This document shows, piece by piece, positions 33,148-44,000 of a stretch of 64,000 nt of DNA. Positions within the stretch are counted from its first letter, which is position 1. Each line of letters opens with the position of its first letter. Under the pieces are notes generated by a model, which was not told the DNA's origin, ran no database searches, and was given only the letters and a program-made list of their open reading frames with translations. The DNA comes from DASXVX01 sp036504075 (GTDB taxonomy: Bacteria > Bacillota > Sulfobacillia > Symbiobacteriales > Symbiobacteriaceae): positions 225,446 to 289,445 of the forward strand of contig DASXVX010000055.1 of the NCBI GenBank assembly GCA_036504075.1, in the 5' to 3' direction. The position numbers and the translations under genes were made by a program.

Positions 33148-34820
33148 TGCTCAACGGATACTACGGCAATTTCGAAGCAGAGTTAGACGAGGCGTCGGCA
33201 GGGCGGAAGAACAAGCAGACCTCGATAACGCCGGCTGATTTGGTATTCGGCCATCGCTTTTGGGCAGATCAGCAGACCATGGAATACTTGCTGGAGTTTT
33301 TGAACGTGTTCGCAGGTTTTTCCTTCGAGCTTGGCATTGCAGACGCCAGGCCGTACCAGCGGAAGCGGCGCTTGGGTTTGCGGCGGTTTGTCTTTCTACC
33401 TGACGACCAGAATGCGCACGGAAGCGACAGGCGGGCGCTGGCTATGTTGGAGAGCGCCCTACGGCTGCGGCTTTCGAGCAACGCGGCGAGTTCCGGCGGG
33501 GACCCAGTGGAGGCTATTCGCTTGTTGGTTCGCTCTTTTTCGGCGGTAGTCATGCAGCGCAGTTGGTATGCAAAGGCGCTCTTTCCGGTTCACGAATCGT
33601 TCCTCATGTGGGAGGGCTACCGCAAGAAGCCCGGGAAAAACGACCCGCCGGTTGACGTGGGTAGCCCGTCCGAGCTCGACAAAGGTTTTACTGTCGGCAC
33701 TCACAACCATTTCGCCCGCAGCGGCGAAATGGTCTACCTGATGCTGGGTGCGGGAACTCGCAATGATCCGGCGCGTCGGGAACGGATTGTCAACCGGTTG
33801 AAGGCCATTCTTACCGCCAATACCGCCTTGGGTGACCTGGTCGGCCTCATCGAGGAGACATGGTTGGACCTTTTGGCAGCAGAAGACGGGCAGAAGGGAA
33901 ACAAAGCCCGAGAGGGAGACACCGGAACGCTCGGTTGGCTGCCCGACCCGGACTTCCCCGCCTTCGAGCGCTTTGCCGAGGATGTGGATGCCCTTCTGCG
34001 CTGCCGCCTCGACGCCGTGGAGGTAATGCAGATGTTCCTCCACCTGATCGGTTTTCACGTCACCCAATACCTCTACAGAAGAGCACTAAAGCTCACCACT
34101 TTCGAAGGCGACCCACGACCGACCATTCTGGTTGATGCGTCTGAAGCCGGTGAAGAGCGAGCAATTCGCCACGCTTCGGTGTTGAGCTTCAAACGTAACC
34201 AGGAACTCATCGTTAAAGCCACAAAGCGACGATTGGCGACGATCTTTGCCGAGCAGTTGAGCAGGCAGGCGGATCCAGAACTGGTCCTCACCGACCTGTT
34301 CAAAGTAAACTTCAACAAGTATTGGGTCCGAGCGGAGGGGCACGAAGCCGAATGGTTAGATTACGTTCCAACCCTCAGTTCGGCAGACGACCGCCTAGTG
34401 GTGGCTCGGATGCTTTGCGCCACCTGGGAGGCGGAAAGCAGCGGGTTCGACCAACACTTCTTGCCGGTCCACCGGCAGATTGCCCGGGAGATCGGGCTGG
34501 TGGCACCGCGCACCGGGAACGGCCAGCGATATGTGTTGGGTGATGCGCTGCTGAAGGCACTGGTGCTGTGCAATGTAAAACCGGGAGGCGAACTCGAGTA
34601 TTACGGCTTTGCGGAGCGTTTGTTTGATCGATATGGCCTGTTAGTGGGGCCAGATGAGCTGAATCGGGCAGCTGAATGGCTGCAACTGTATGACGTCAAC
34701 CGCCTTTACTACCAGGCGAATTCGGATGCCTTCCGCCTGAAGCTGAAGCGGGCGGGGCTGTTAACCGAGTACTCGGATGCAACCGCTATGGTAACCAACC
34801 GCACAGATCCCGTGGCGTAA
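33144..34820 (+). CDS. sspG: SspG/DptG-like restriction module protein
   Basis: 558 residues; ATG overlaps the sspF stop by four bases, so translation is coupled. No nucleotide-binding motif is visible. It is a soluble, mixed alpha/beta protein with an Asp/Gly-rich loop around LLAAEDGQKGNKAREGDTGT. Assignment rests on its place between an F-type ATPase and an H-type FtsK/HerA protein and on its length, which fits DptG/SspG proteins. It should act as the middle subunit of the F-G-H complex. Confidence 0.7.
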   Translation: MMLNGYYGNFEAELDEASAGRKNKQTSITPADLVFGHRFWADQQTMEYLLEFLNVFAGFSFELGIADARPYQRKRRLGLRRFVFLPDDQNAHGSDRRALAMLESALRLRLSSNAASSGGDPVEAIRLLVRSFSAVVMQRSWYAKALFPVHESFLMWEGYRKKPGKNDPPVDVGSPSELDKGFTVGTHNHFARSGEMVYLMLGAGTRNDPARRERIVNRLKAILTANTALGDLVGLIEETWLDLLAAEDGQKGNKAREGDTGTLGWLPDPDFPAFERFAEDVDALLRCRLDAVEVMQMFLHLIGFHVTQYLYRRALKLTTFEGDPRPTILVDASEAGEERAIRHASVLSFKRNQELIVKATKRRLATIFAEQLSRQADPELVLTDLFKVNFNKYWVRAEGHEAEWLDYVPTLSSADDRLVVARMLCATWEAESSGFDQHFLPVHRQIAREIGLVAPRTGNGQRYVLGDALLKALVLCNVKPGGELEYYGFAERLFDRYGLLVGPDELNRAAEWLQLYDVNRLYYQANSDAFRLKLKRAGLLTEYSDATAMVTNRTDPVA

Positions 34821-34836
34821 AGTGGGGGGAAGCTGC

Positions 34837-37800
34837 ATGACCGCCGCCATTATTGCCGATGCCATCTATCGGATCCTGCAACAGAACCTGAAACCGAGGG
34901 CCGCTGCGGAGATCGACAAACGAGCCTTCTTCCGCCTCGACGGCTTCGATAACGAAGTCTACCGTGAGTTGTGCGACCGCTTTCGGGCTCACGGGAACAC
35001 GCTGGAGCGCTTCCAGGTTATTGTAAGGGCCGTCGACTCGTTGGGACCCGGGTACGAAGCATATCAAATGGAGCCGGGCCGGACCGCTACCTATTGGCGC
35101 AACCATGTGCCTGTCGACCATGCCCTGGTCCTTATCTTTAACAAGGCGACATCTGACAGGCAGTCGTTGGCAAACCTTTTCATCATCAATGAGTCCTTGG
35201 TCAGCTGCAAGTACCTGGAGTTACTGGTTGGGGCAGCCTTTGGTACGTCCTTATTGCCGAAGGCCGATGCTGATGTTCTCCGCCGGTTCATACGAATCTT
35301 CTACGCGATTAGGGAGCCGCAGTTGCAGTCTCTAGTTCGGTTCCTTGCCGCGGTGAAGGCAGCGGTTATTACACGGCACGCGGATATGCACACGGCCATT
35401 GGCGAGGCGCTCCCTGCCTTGCAGTTATTCAAGTCAGCCAAGGTGACTAGCTTGCTGGCCGGGCCAAAGGATCCTCCGTTGAGCACGTTGTTGCGCCGCA
35501 TAAACAGTGCGGCCAACCATGAACTCCAGAGCATTGAGAGGAAAGATGTCGACCGGCATCTGGAACGTCTGGACGCCATCAACTTTGACGATGACCCGGA
35601 GATGACCGCTGAGGCAAAGCGTACGGCTATTGTGAATTACTTGCGAGGCACTGAGATGACACAGGCCCTGCAGATCGACTGGGACGACATCGAACTTATG
35701 CTCTCCAACCGTTCAAGACAGAAGCGAAAAAAGTTGGAGTTCAACGAGCAGTTGAAGTCGCTTGGGGGGCGTGTCCAGGAAGCATTGGCAAAGGCGAAGC
35801 TCGACAACCTTCTAGATGACGAACAACGTGGCATGGTTAATCAGTTGCTGGGCGGCAGCATGCCGGACATGGAGGCCGCTGAGCGGGTCTTCGAGGAGTT
35901 CGGAAAGGGGCTGGGTGCAAAGCTCTGCAGGGACGCAGGAGATGTACTCGGAATTGGCAAAGCCACCGCAACGGGTGACTTCCCGCTCGGTGTTGCCAAA
36001 CAAGCGCTGAAACTCCTCGGGCGGTTTAAGGAAGTCCCGGAGGATTTGAAGCTGAGGGTGCGGCTAATACGGCCTGCTTCACCTAATGCTGAGGCGCGGA
36101 TGGCATTCCAAATGCTCTACGGCCAGTTGGCGTCGTTCTTCTTCAGTATGGAGTGGGAGATCGGGCCGCTATTGACGCCAGTGGCGCCAGAGGAGAGCGT
36201 TGACGCTGACGAAGATGACCCGGCCCCCGTGGTTATTGAGTTTGAAGTTGTGGCGACTACAGGCGGGGAGGTCGTAGGCCGGGAGCCAGTAACGTGGCAG
36301 TACATCGAGAACAGCCCTGCAGCCGACTTGGTTGAGGCTGTGCGCAGACTACGCAGCACGGTATCCGCGGGGAAGGCATCTATACCCATCTTCACCGCCC
36401 CGTTGGTCACCGAGGCCCCCGATGTCGGGGCACTCGCTAAGACCATTGGCCACTGGTGGGAGGCCGAGCCGGCAAGTGTGCGCGCTGCCTGGGAGACCGG
36501 GCCTGAACAGCGTCGGGGAATGAACCTGGAGGCGGTCAAGCAGGTAGCGGCTGGCATGGAGGAGGTAGAGGAGGCCTTCGCCAACTTGCTGGAGGGGGCC
36601 CCACAAGGCATCCTATTCCATGTCGAGCCGTTCCTTGGCGCCTACGACAAGCTACTACAAACGATGGGTGCCGCTCTGACCACTGATCAGGAGATCACGC
36701 TGGCCAGTGACCTGGTGAACCGGGCGTGGACGGTTACTGATCCCGACCAGCGGTGGCTGGTGGTACCGCTGCTTCACCCGCTGAAGCTGCTCTGGTATCT
36801 TAACCGAGTGCGCCACTTCAACGCCCTGTTAAATCGGCTGCTGGCGCCGGGCCCGCTGGCAGCGGTCGACATGCCGTGGCTACAGCGTGATATCGAACAG
36901 CGTTTCTCTTCGGCGTATTTTCCGGCTGTGTTGGTGTACAACGACAAGGACGGCCAGAAACGGATTTTCCTGCCCGCCGATGAGGTGGGAGGGACTGAGC
37001 TTTTCCGCCCTGCAGCAACGGCGAAAGGCCATGTAGGGTCCGCGGTCAACTTGGCCGAGGCTGATCGGGCGTCGTTGAAAAACGCTGCCGTGCAAGTAAA
37101 ACGGTCATTGACTGCTTACATGGAGGCCTATCCATTTGCTCGGGCGGGGATGGAGATACTGCTCGCCAACGTGGAGTCGCCGGCTTTGCCCATTGCCATC
37201 CTGGAGGAACTGAAGAGCACAGTTAATCTCGGCTTGACTGTACACTGCAGGTCGGGTGGGGCTTCGGTCTTTAGTACCTTGAACGACTGGATACTGCAGA
37301 ATGAAGCGCTGCGGGTCCCCGCTGAGAACTCCTATTTCCCGACGGTGCGGGTTCGCGTCCAGGAGGGCGAGTTAGGGGACTACGTTCAGTCGCGGCATTT
37401 TGACGCGGTAGTCTTGGTCGATACCCTCGCCGAAGCAGGGCAGGAAGTCACTTTCAAGATGGGGGAACAGCAGGCAGCGCAATCCTTGGCTGACTTCACG
37501 CCGTTCTTCCAGCCGATACTGGATCCCTTTGCCCATGGGGCTGCCCGGCGCGAAATGTCGCTTACCCCTCGGGAGCTTCCTTCGGTGGTCCGGCGATTCT
37601 ACAACAGTCTGGCAGCCAGTGCAGCCCCTCATGACCGGCCGCTGGCAACCGATCAGCCCGCGGTGTTCAGGCGTATTCTTCAGTTGGGTGGCTGGCAGAA
37701 AGAACTGCGCTTGCTCCATGAGCGGGCTGTTTGGGTTATTTGCTATGACATCAACGCCGACCGATTTTTGCTAGAACAGACGGCTGATAAGGAACACTTG

Positions 37801-40131
37801 CACATTATCCGGTATGTGCAGGGGCTCGGACCCAAGAAACTGCACAACCTGACCGTTTCCTCATCTTATCGTGCGCGGGAAGACGTAGTGCGACGGGTAA
37901 CCCAGCGGCTACAAGAACTACTCCCCGACTATCGGGGTGAATACCGGCAAGAACTGGCGCTCGCACTGGTCAACCGTGCGCAACAGATGTCGGGCAGCAT
38001 TATTCTGCAGGCGGCTGGCCCTGGCTCCAAGCTTAACGAGCTATTGGGTTTGGTGATGACAAAGCGCAAGGTGGAGGAGGCTTTCCGGGCAGCGTGGCCA
38101 GACTGCCTAATAACCTGGGTCTACTTGGATGATTACCGGGAATGGTTCGGTACGGCAGGCAAGCGCCCGGACATCTTGGTCGTGGCAGCCCGTCTCGGTG
38201 AGGATGGCAAGCTGGAACTCCGGCTTTGTGTGGCAGAAGCGAAGATGGTGACTGACGCAGCTGTGGAGTCTGAGCAGGAAGATGCCCTGCGACAGGTACG
38301 CCGCGCCCTTGGGATTCTTGTTCGTGCCTTCGAGCCGGGTAGACCGTTTGTGGATAGTGAGTACTGGTACGATCAGCTTTACCGAGCCATCGTCTCGAAC
38401 CTGGAATTCAAAGCGGACGATGAAGCGGTTGTTGCGGCCCTTTCGGCCGTGCGTTCTGGTGACTACCGCTGGACTCTGCAGGGCGATGCCTGGGTCTTTA
38501 GCTATGACCGGCCACCGGTTGGCAAGTCGGAAATCGCAGACGAATCGGCAGATGAAGCGCTGTATGCCCATGCGGTGAATCGGCGTGGTACCCGCCGGGT
38601 GCTTGATGCACTGCTGCGCGAAACGGTGGGCGACCAGCCTGACCTGCCGGCCGTGGAGGTTGAGCCGATACGAGTACCGGAGGAGATTCCGGCAGCAGAG
38701 ACGGCGACTACTGGCACTGGTGTAGAGTGGGCGCCACCCGAAATCTTTACGGAAGTGGCACATCCCGATACCGACCAAGCCGAGTCTGACCGACACGAGG
38801 TCTTTGTTGAGCAAACCACCGAGCGTCCCGATGAAACCGCTGCGGGGGGCAGCACGGCTGGTACCGAGGAAATGGCAGAAGAGGCAGCGTCCCTTGTCGA
38901 CCAGCAACAGACTCCAGTGGACGATCTCGCAGGGGTTGGTAATCTCGCTTCAGGCCTTGCCGCACCAACCCAGATTGCGGCAGCGATGTTGGCCGACTAC
39001 GACACCCGGGGTGACGAAACCGCGGCAATGCAGTATGCGCAGGAGTGCTTGGACAAGACTGTACGCTTTCTGCGGGGCTTCGACCAACTGGTGAAGCCTG
39101 CAGACATTCTAGTAGGTCCGCGGGTAATTCGGCTGAAGTTGGGCCTCACCATCTCCAAGACCAGCAACTTTAGAAAGGTGTCGTCTCAGGCCACAGACCT
39201 ACGCCTGCATTTGAAACTGGAGGCGATGCCGCTCATCCAAGCGGGCAATGATGGGACGGTCTGGGTGGACATTCCCAGGCCTAGGCCGGCGATGGTTGGT
39301 CTGAAACCGCTCCTGGCAAACATGGGGGAGCCCAGGCTCTTGCCGGAAACAAGGTTCCCGCTTGGCGTGACGATGGATAACAGCCCGTTCATCGCAGACC
39401 TGCGGAAGGTAACCCACTGGTTGGTAGGCGGCACGTCAGGCAGCGGCAAGAGTGTCTTCCTGCGTTCCGTGTTGCTTTCCTTGATGCTGACTAACACGCC
39501 GGACACGATTCAGTTCGTCATTATTGACCCCAAGGGCGACTTGGTCGCATTTCGCGATTCGCCATTTACCCAGCAATATATTCACACTCGCATGAACCTG
39601 GCCGAAGTGGCTTGTACGGCGCTACAAGGCGTCAAGCGCCAAATGGACGCGCGGTTGGAACTTATGCTCCGCGAGCACATGGTTAACGAGATCGATGAGT
39701 ACCACCGGGTGGAGGGGCGCCTTTCACTGCCTCGGATTGTGACGCTCATCGAGGAGTACGGCGACTTGATCAGCGACGATGAGCACGCCAAGGAACTCAA
39801 CAGCGTGGTTGCACAGATCGCTGGCATTGGTCGTGCTCCAGGTTTCCACTTGTTTATCTGCACGCAGAATCCCTTGGAAAAAACGGTTAACAGCGACATC
39901 AAGGCGAATTGCTCGGGGCGGGTCGCTCTCTGGGTGAAGACCCACATCAACTCACAGGTGATACTGGGTGAACAAGGGGCCGAAGAGCTTCTGAAGAACG
40001 GCGATATGCTCTTTAAGAGCGATGGCCCCCCCGTTCGCATCCAGGCTCCCTTTGTGGATAACCTGCGTGAACTGCAGCCGATCCTGAAGCGCTTGGCGGA
40101 GCAGTATCCCAGCCGCAAGGAGGAGAGGTAG
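34837..40131 (+). CDS. sspH: SspH/DptH-like giant protein with nuclease-like and HerA/FtsK ATPase domains
   Basis: 1764 residues; ATG 34837 preceded by GTGGGGGGAAGC. The C-terminal ~400 residues are a HerA/FtsK-type motor: Walker A GGTSGSGKS near residue 1531, Walker B QFVIIDPKGDL, then IVTLIEEYGDLISDDEHAKE. Between ~1100 and 1170 there is a PD-(D/E)xK-like block: RPDILVVAARL (Asp1112), strand RLCVAEAK (Glu1134, Lys1136) and a following Gln-containing helix ALRQVRRAL. An acidic low-complexity linker (~1290-1370) separates the two. Length and motor match DptH/SspH. It probably is the translocating, and perhaps cleaving, subunit. sspB2 begins two bases after its stop codon. Confidence 0.8.
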   Translation: MTAAIIADAIYRILQQNLKPRAAAEIDKRAFFRLDGFDNEVYRELCDRFRAHGNTLERFQVIVRAVDSLGPGYEAYQMEPGRTATYWRNHVPVDHALVLIFNKATSDRQSLANLFIINESLVSCKYLELLVGAAFGTSLLPKADADVLRRFIRIFYAIREPQLQSLVRFLAAVKAAVITRHADMHTAIGEALPALQLFKSAKVTSLLAGPKDPPLSTLLRRINSAANHELQSIERKDVDRHLERLDAINFDDDPEMTAEAKRTAIVNYLRGTEMTQALQIDWDDIELMLSNRSRQKRKKLEFNEQLKSLGGRVQEALAKAKLDNLLDDEQRGMVNQLLGGSMPDMEAAERVFEEFGKGLGAKLCRDAGDVLGIGKATATGDFPLGVAKQALKLLGRFKEVPEDLKLRVRLIRPASPNAEARMAFQMLYGQLASFFFSMEWEIGPLLTPVAPEESVDADEDDPAPVVIEFEVVATTGGEVVGREPVTWQYIENSPAADLVEAVRRLRSTVSAGKASIPIFTAPLVTEAPDVGALAKTIGHWWEAEPASVRAAWETGPEQRRGMNLEAVKQVAAGMEEVEEAFANLLEGAPQGILFHVEPFLGAYDKLLQTMGAALTTDQEITLASDLVNRAWTVTDPDQRWLVVPLLHPLKLLWYLNRVRHFNALLNRLLAPGPLAAVDMPWLQRDIEQRFSSAYFPAVLVYNDKDGQKRIFLPADEVGGTELFRPAATAKGHVGSAVNLAEADRASLKNAAVQVKRSLTAYMEAYPFARAGMEILLANVESPALPIAILEELKSTVNLGLTVHCRSGGASVFSTLNDWILQNEALRVPAENSYFPTVRVRVQEGELGDYVQSRHFDAVVLVDTLAEAGQEVTFKMGEQQAAQSLADFTPFFQPILDPFAHGAARREMSLTPRELPSVVRRFYNSLAASAAPHDRPLATDQPAVFRRILQLGGWQKELRLLHERAVWVICYDINADRFLLEQTADKEHLHIIRYVQGLGPKKLHNLTVSSSYRAREDVVRRVTQRLQELLPDYRGEYRQELALALVNRAQQMSGSIILQAAGPGSKLNELLGLVMTKRKVEEAFRAAWPDCLITWVYLDDYREWFGTAGKRPDILVVAARLGEDGKLELRLCVAEAKMVTDAAVESEQEDALRQVRRALGILVRAFEPGRPFVDSEYWYDQLYRAIVSNLEFKADDEAVVAALSAVRSGDYRWTLQGDAWVFSYDRPPVGKSEIADESADEALYAHAVNRRGTRRVLDALLRETVGDQPDLPAVEVEPIRVPEEIPAAETATTGTGVEWAPPEIFTEVAHPDTDQAESDRHEVFVEQTTERPDETAAGGSTAGTEEMAEEAASLVDQQQTPVDDLAGVGNLASGLAAPTQIAAAMLADYDTRGDETAAMQYAQECLDKTVRFLRGFDQLVKPADILVGPRVIRLKLGLTISKTSNFRKVSSQATDLRLHLKLEAMPLIQAGNDGTVWVDIPRPRPAMVGLKPLLANMGEPRLLPETRFPLGVTMDNSPFIADLRKVTHWLVGGTSGSGKSVFLRSVLLSLMLTNTPDTIQFVIIDPKGDLVAFRDSPFTQQYIHTRMNLAEVACTALQGVKRQMDARLELMLREHMVNEIDEYHRVEGRLSLPRIVTLIEEYGDLISDDEHAKELNSVVAQIAGIGRAPGFHLFICTQNPLEKTVNSDIKANCSGRVALWVKTHINSQVILGEQGAEELLKNGDMLFKSDGPPVRIQAPFVDNLRELQPILKRLAEQYPSRKEER

Positions 40132-40133
40132 GC

Positions 40134-41024
40134 ATGGCGATCAGTTTTGCGAGCGGGTTTGGCTTTGAGCCGACTTGGCTCGAAGCAGCCCTTAACGTAG
40201 TAGCAGACGATCCCACCATCTTTCAGAGCGCCAGAATGAAAGACGCCATGAGCATGTTCGGAATTGGTAACAAAAAGGTCGAAGCCCTGTGCAATTGGCT
40301 CCGGGGCATGCAACTGGTTACCGGCACGGCGGAAAACTTTCGGCTGTCGCCGCTGGGCCGACTTATCAAGACAAGTGATCCGCGTCTGCGGGATCAGGGA
40401 ACTTGGTGGGTGCTCCATTTCATGCTCGCAATACCCTCCGGTGGCATGAGCCAAGGCCTTTGGCGGTGGTATGCAAATGAACCCTTCCCGCTGGGCTATA
40501 GCCTCGACGCTTTGTTCACGGCAGCGGCCCGGGCCTTTCCCGAGGCCAAAGAACGGACCGTCCGCAGTGGTCTAGACGAAGTGCGCAGGAGTCTGACTGC
40601 GAGTCCCCTGGGTTCCTTAGGGCTCATGCGCCCCGACAGTTCTGCTGGGAAGAACAGTTTCCGTAAAGACGAGCCGGTGGCACTAACCTTGCCGGTGTTG
40701 TTGGCTGGTATTGCCCACCAGATGGCTAGTGCCCGACGGGACACGTTGAATGCGGAGGAAATTGCCAATCTGCCTAGTGGGGCTGCCCGGGTAGTTAATC
40801 TCCCTCGGAGTAGGCTCCTACGGATGTTAGGGGAGGCGTCGGCCCGTTATGGAACCGGACTTGTTATTGTCAGCCAGACCGCCGGGCTAGACTCGGTTTG
40901 GCTACGCGAACGGAGCGCGCTGTTCTGGCTGGTCTGGCATTACGCCGAAAAGGCGGGCGCAACCGTTCTTGAGGCAGAAGCCAGTGCGCGGCGCACTTTG
41001 GCGGAGGTGGAAGAAGCCGAATGA
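40134..41024 (+). CDS. SspB2: second, divergent DUF4007-like protein
   Basis: 296 residues; ATG two bases after the sspH stop, with AAGGAGGAGAGG upstream. DUF4007-like order is kept: SGFGFEPTWLEAALNVV, SARMKDAMSMFGIGNKKVEA, LSPLGRLIKTSDPRLRDQGT and WWVLHFMLA. The Arg-Asp-x-Asp stretch seen in SspB (SLRRDIDCFVRTYV) is replaced by TVRSGLDEVRRSL, so nickase activity may be lost or altered. It is co-transcribed with the restriction genes, not with sspD. It could provide DNA recognition for SspC2 or a second modification specificity. No symbol is given because this paralogue is, to my knowledge, unnamed. Confidence 0.75.
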   Translation: MAISFASGFGFEPTWLEAALNVVADDPTIFQSARMKDAMSMFGIGNKKVEALCNWLRGMQLVTGTAENFRLSPLGRLIKTSDPRLRDQGTWWVLHFMLAIPSGGMSQGLWRWYANEPFPLGYSLDALFTAAARAFPEAKERTVRSGLDEVRRSLTASPLGSLGLMRPDSSAGKNSFRKDEPVALTLPVLLAGIAHQMASARRDTLNAEEIANLPSGAARVVNLPRSRLLRMLGEASARYGTGLVIVSQTAGLDSVWLRERSALFWLVWHYAEKAGATVLEAEASARRTLAEVEEAE

Positions 41025-44000
41025 AACTCGACGGATTGGTGCGGGTTACTCCAGGCTTTAAGGCCGCGGTCAATCTGATGACCGACCTGGAGGATCGGGC
41101 GAAAATTTCGGCGTATATCCCGACCCGCTTTGCCGCTAACCTGCTGCTGGAAATCTGCGGGGGGCTGGAGGCGAAAGCTACCGCCCGCTCCTTCCTTGTT
41201 CACGGTGCGTATGGCACAGGCAAGTCACACCTGGCGCTAACTCTGGCTGCACTGATGGGTGTTGGCTGGGAGCGTGGGTGGTTAGATCCGGTCATGGAGA
41301 AGTTGGATGCCGTTGACGCTGGTCTGGAAGGCGAGGTACGACGCCTTCGTACCTCCCTTTCGGCGCCCTTGTTAGTTGTGCCGGTCTACGGTTCGGAAGG
41401 GCCAACTCGGCAAGTGCTGCTGGCGGGGCTGGATGAGGCCCTGCGTCGTGCCGGGCTGGAGCGCCTAATGCCCGAAACGGCGTTTCATGCAGCCGCCACG
41501 CGCATTGCACAATACCGGAATGAATATCCGGAGAGCGTACCCGACATGGCCAGCGCCTTTGAACGTGGAGGTTACCCGACCATCGAGGCGATGGAAAGCG
41601 AGCTGCGGAAGTACAATCGGGACGCTTTACGGGCCTATGAGGCTGCCCATCCGTCCTTCAGCCGGGGTGCCCGGGCAGACTCGCACCAGGGACAACGGCC
41701 GGAGGACGTGTACCGGGCCGTGGCCCGTGCCTTGCAGCGATTGGAACAGCCGCAGCGACGAGCCGGCATTCTGGTCCTGTGGGATGAGTTTGGCCTTCAC
41801 CTTGAGAGCGTGCTGGATGACTCGGGGCGCAAGGCCTACATCGATTTGCAGCAGTTCGTCGAAGTGTGCAGTGCAAGCGGAGAGGACCGCCTCTTCTTTC
41901 TGGGGCTCGCCCACCGTTCGGTGGAGCAGACTGTTCAGTTGATTGTGGGGCTGCCTGCCAGCCAGCGCGAGATGCTGAACCGGGTGGCGGGCCGCTTTCT
42001 CCAACGCCCGGTCACTATTGAACCAGGCCAGCAATACAACCTACTCGCACGAGTGCTGCTATCCGCCGATGCGGCGAAGCTTGAGGCGTTCTGGCTCAGG
42101 CACAGCAACTGGGTGAAAGCAACAGCGGTGCAGGTGAAGGCGGCCGGGCTCTTCGATGCACTTAGCACCGAAAATGTGGAAGATCGGATTCTAAAAGGGG
42201 TCTTTCCGCTCCATCCTGTGGTGACGTTCCTGTTGCCAGCGATCTCGGAAAAGGTCGCACAGAATGACCGGACGCTCTTCCACTTCATGGCGGACACCGG
42301 ACCCGATGGGTTGCCCGCTTTTCTCGCAGCGACTGAAGCCGAAGCAAACGGTCGACCGAACCTCCTGACGGTCGACCGGCTTTTCTCGTTCTTCGCCTCG
42401 GTTATCGGTGCGTCCCGGCATGAAGAAGCGAAGTCGGTCTGGGGCCGATACCGGAAGCTGCCGCCGCAGGCGAGTGACGAAATACAGCGAATCCTCCAGG
42501 CCTTGCTGCTGCTCCTGATTGCGAACCGACCTGACCTGCCCGCCTCGGCTCAGGGGTTGGCGTTGGCGCTCGGGCTGATAGGATCGGAGGCTGTGCAGGT
42601 GTTAGAGGCCCGACTGGGGCAGATGCAGCGGGACAAACTGGTGCGGAAGTGGCCAAACGGAACGTACGACTTCCGGGGGCTGGACGGCGAAGTGGACCTC
42701 TTCGAGGCACTCGACACGGCCATGGCTGATGTGCCCCACGAATTCGATATGATGCCGGTGCTGAAGCCCTATGCCGACCAGGTACAGGTTGGGTGCGCCA
42801 TATCGCCGCGGGGCCACAACCAAAAGTTCGCTATTAATCGGGCTTTCACTGGGTACCTAATAACCCCAGCGGGGCTCAAGGCGTCCATATATTCGGAGCA
42901 CGGCGCACCCCGAGAACAGGATGGCATAGCCTATTGGGTTCTGCCGGCAGATGACCATGCACTCCAAGATGCCCGTATCACTGTCATGCGGATCACAAAC
43001 CCCCGCGTGCTGGTGATCCTGCCGCAGTCCACTCCGGCCCTCGCTAGCGCATTGCGAAAACGGCTCGCTTTGGACATTGTGCAGAAGCGGAACCCAAAGG
43101 CGTTCGGCGAGGGGGCGCCACAGGACGATGAGTGGTCGGCAGAAGTCAAACAGGTCGAGAAAGATATCCGCGAACGGCTTGACGCTGCTTACCGGGAGAC
43201 CGTAGTCGGCCTAGGCGGCAAGTTGCACCGGTGCCGTACCGTGGAGACCATCGAAGAGCTTGCTTCCATCGGAATGAACAGTACCTTCCCCAAAACCATG
43301 ACCATTTGCCATGAAAAATTGGTTGACGAGACTGGGGCAGATAGCTATAAGCAGCACCGTAGTGCAGCCATCAAAGCGCTATTGGAGTTACCCCTCGATC
43401 ATGTTGCCAATATCACTTCAAAGCCGGTAGCGTTTGTGGTCGAAGCAGAGCTCATTCAAAACGGCTGGCTCCGGCAAGAGAATGGTGACTGGGTGCTGGG
43501 CCGACCCGATGAAGGCCGGTACCCGAATTCGGCCGCCGTTTGGGATGCGATTGAAGACTTCTTTAAGGCGCAGACGAAACGCTATAATTCGTTCCTGAGT
43601 CTGATCACTGATCTGACTAACCCACCTTTTGGGCTTCGCCGCCGGACCATCCCGGTCTTACTGGCAGCGGTAGTTCGCTGCCACCTCAGCGCACTGAGCT
43701 TCTATGAGGAGGAGGCACCCACTGCTGCTCTACTTGAGAGAGCCGTGCAGAAGCCCCAGGACGTCTACATGATATACGCGGCACTTAGCAACGAACAGCG
43801 GTGGATTCTCCTGCAGTTCCTTGGCCAGTTCAGCGCCTCAACGGAGTTAAAGCAGAAAGCGCCGTTACGGCAGATTGAAGGACTAATCCAGCAGTTCATC
43901 GACCGGCTGCCTGGCTTTGCGAAGTCCACGCAGCGTCTGTCCGAAACGACCCGTGCGTTACGTAACCAGATACTCATCCCGATTGCCACCGGTACCCTGA

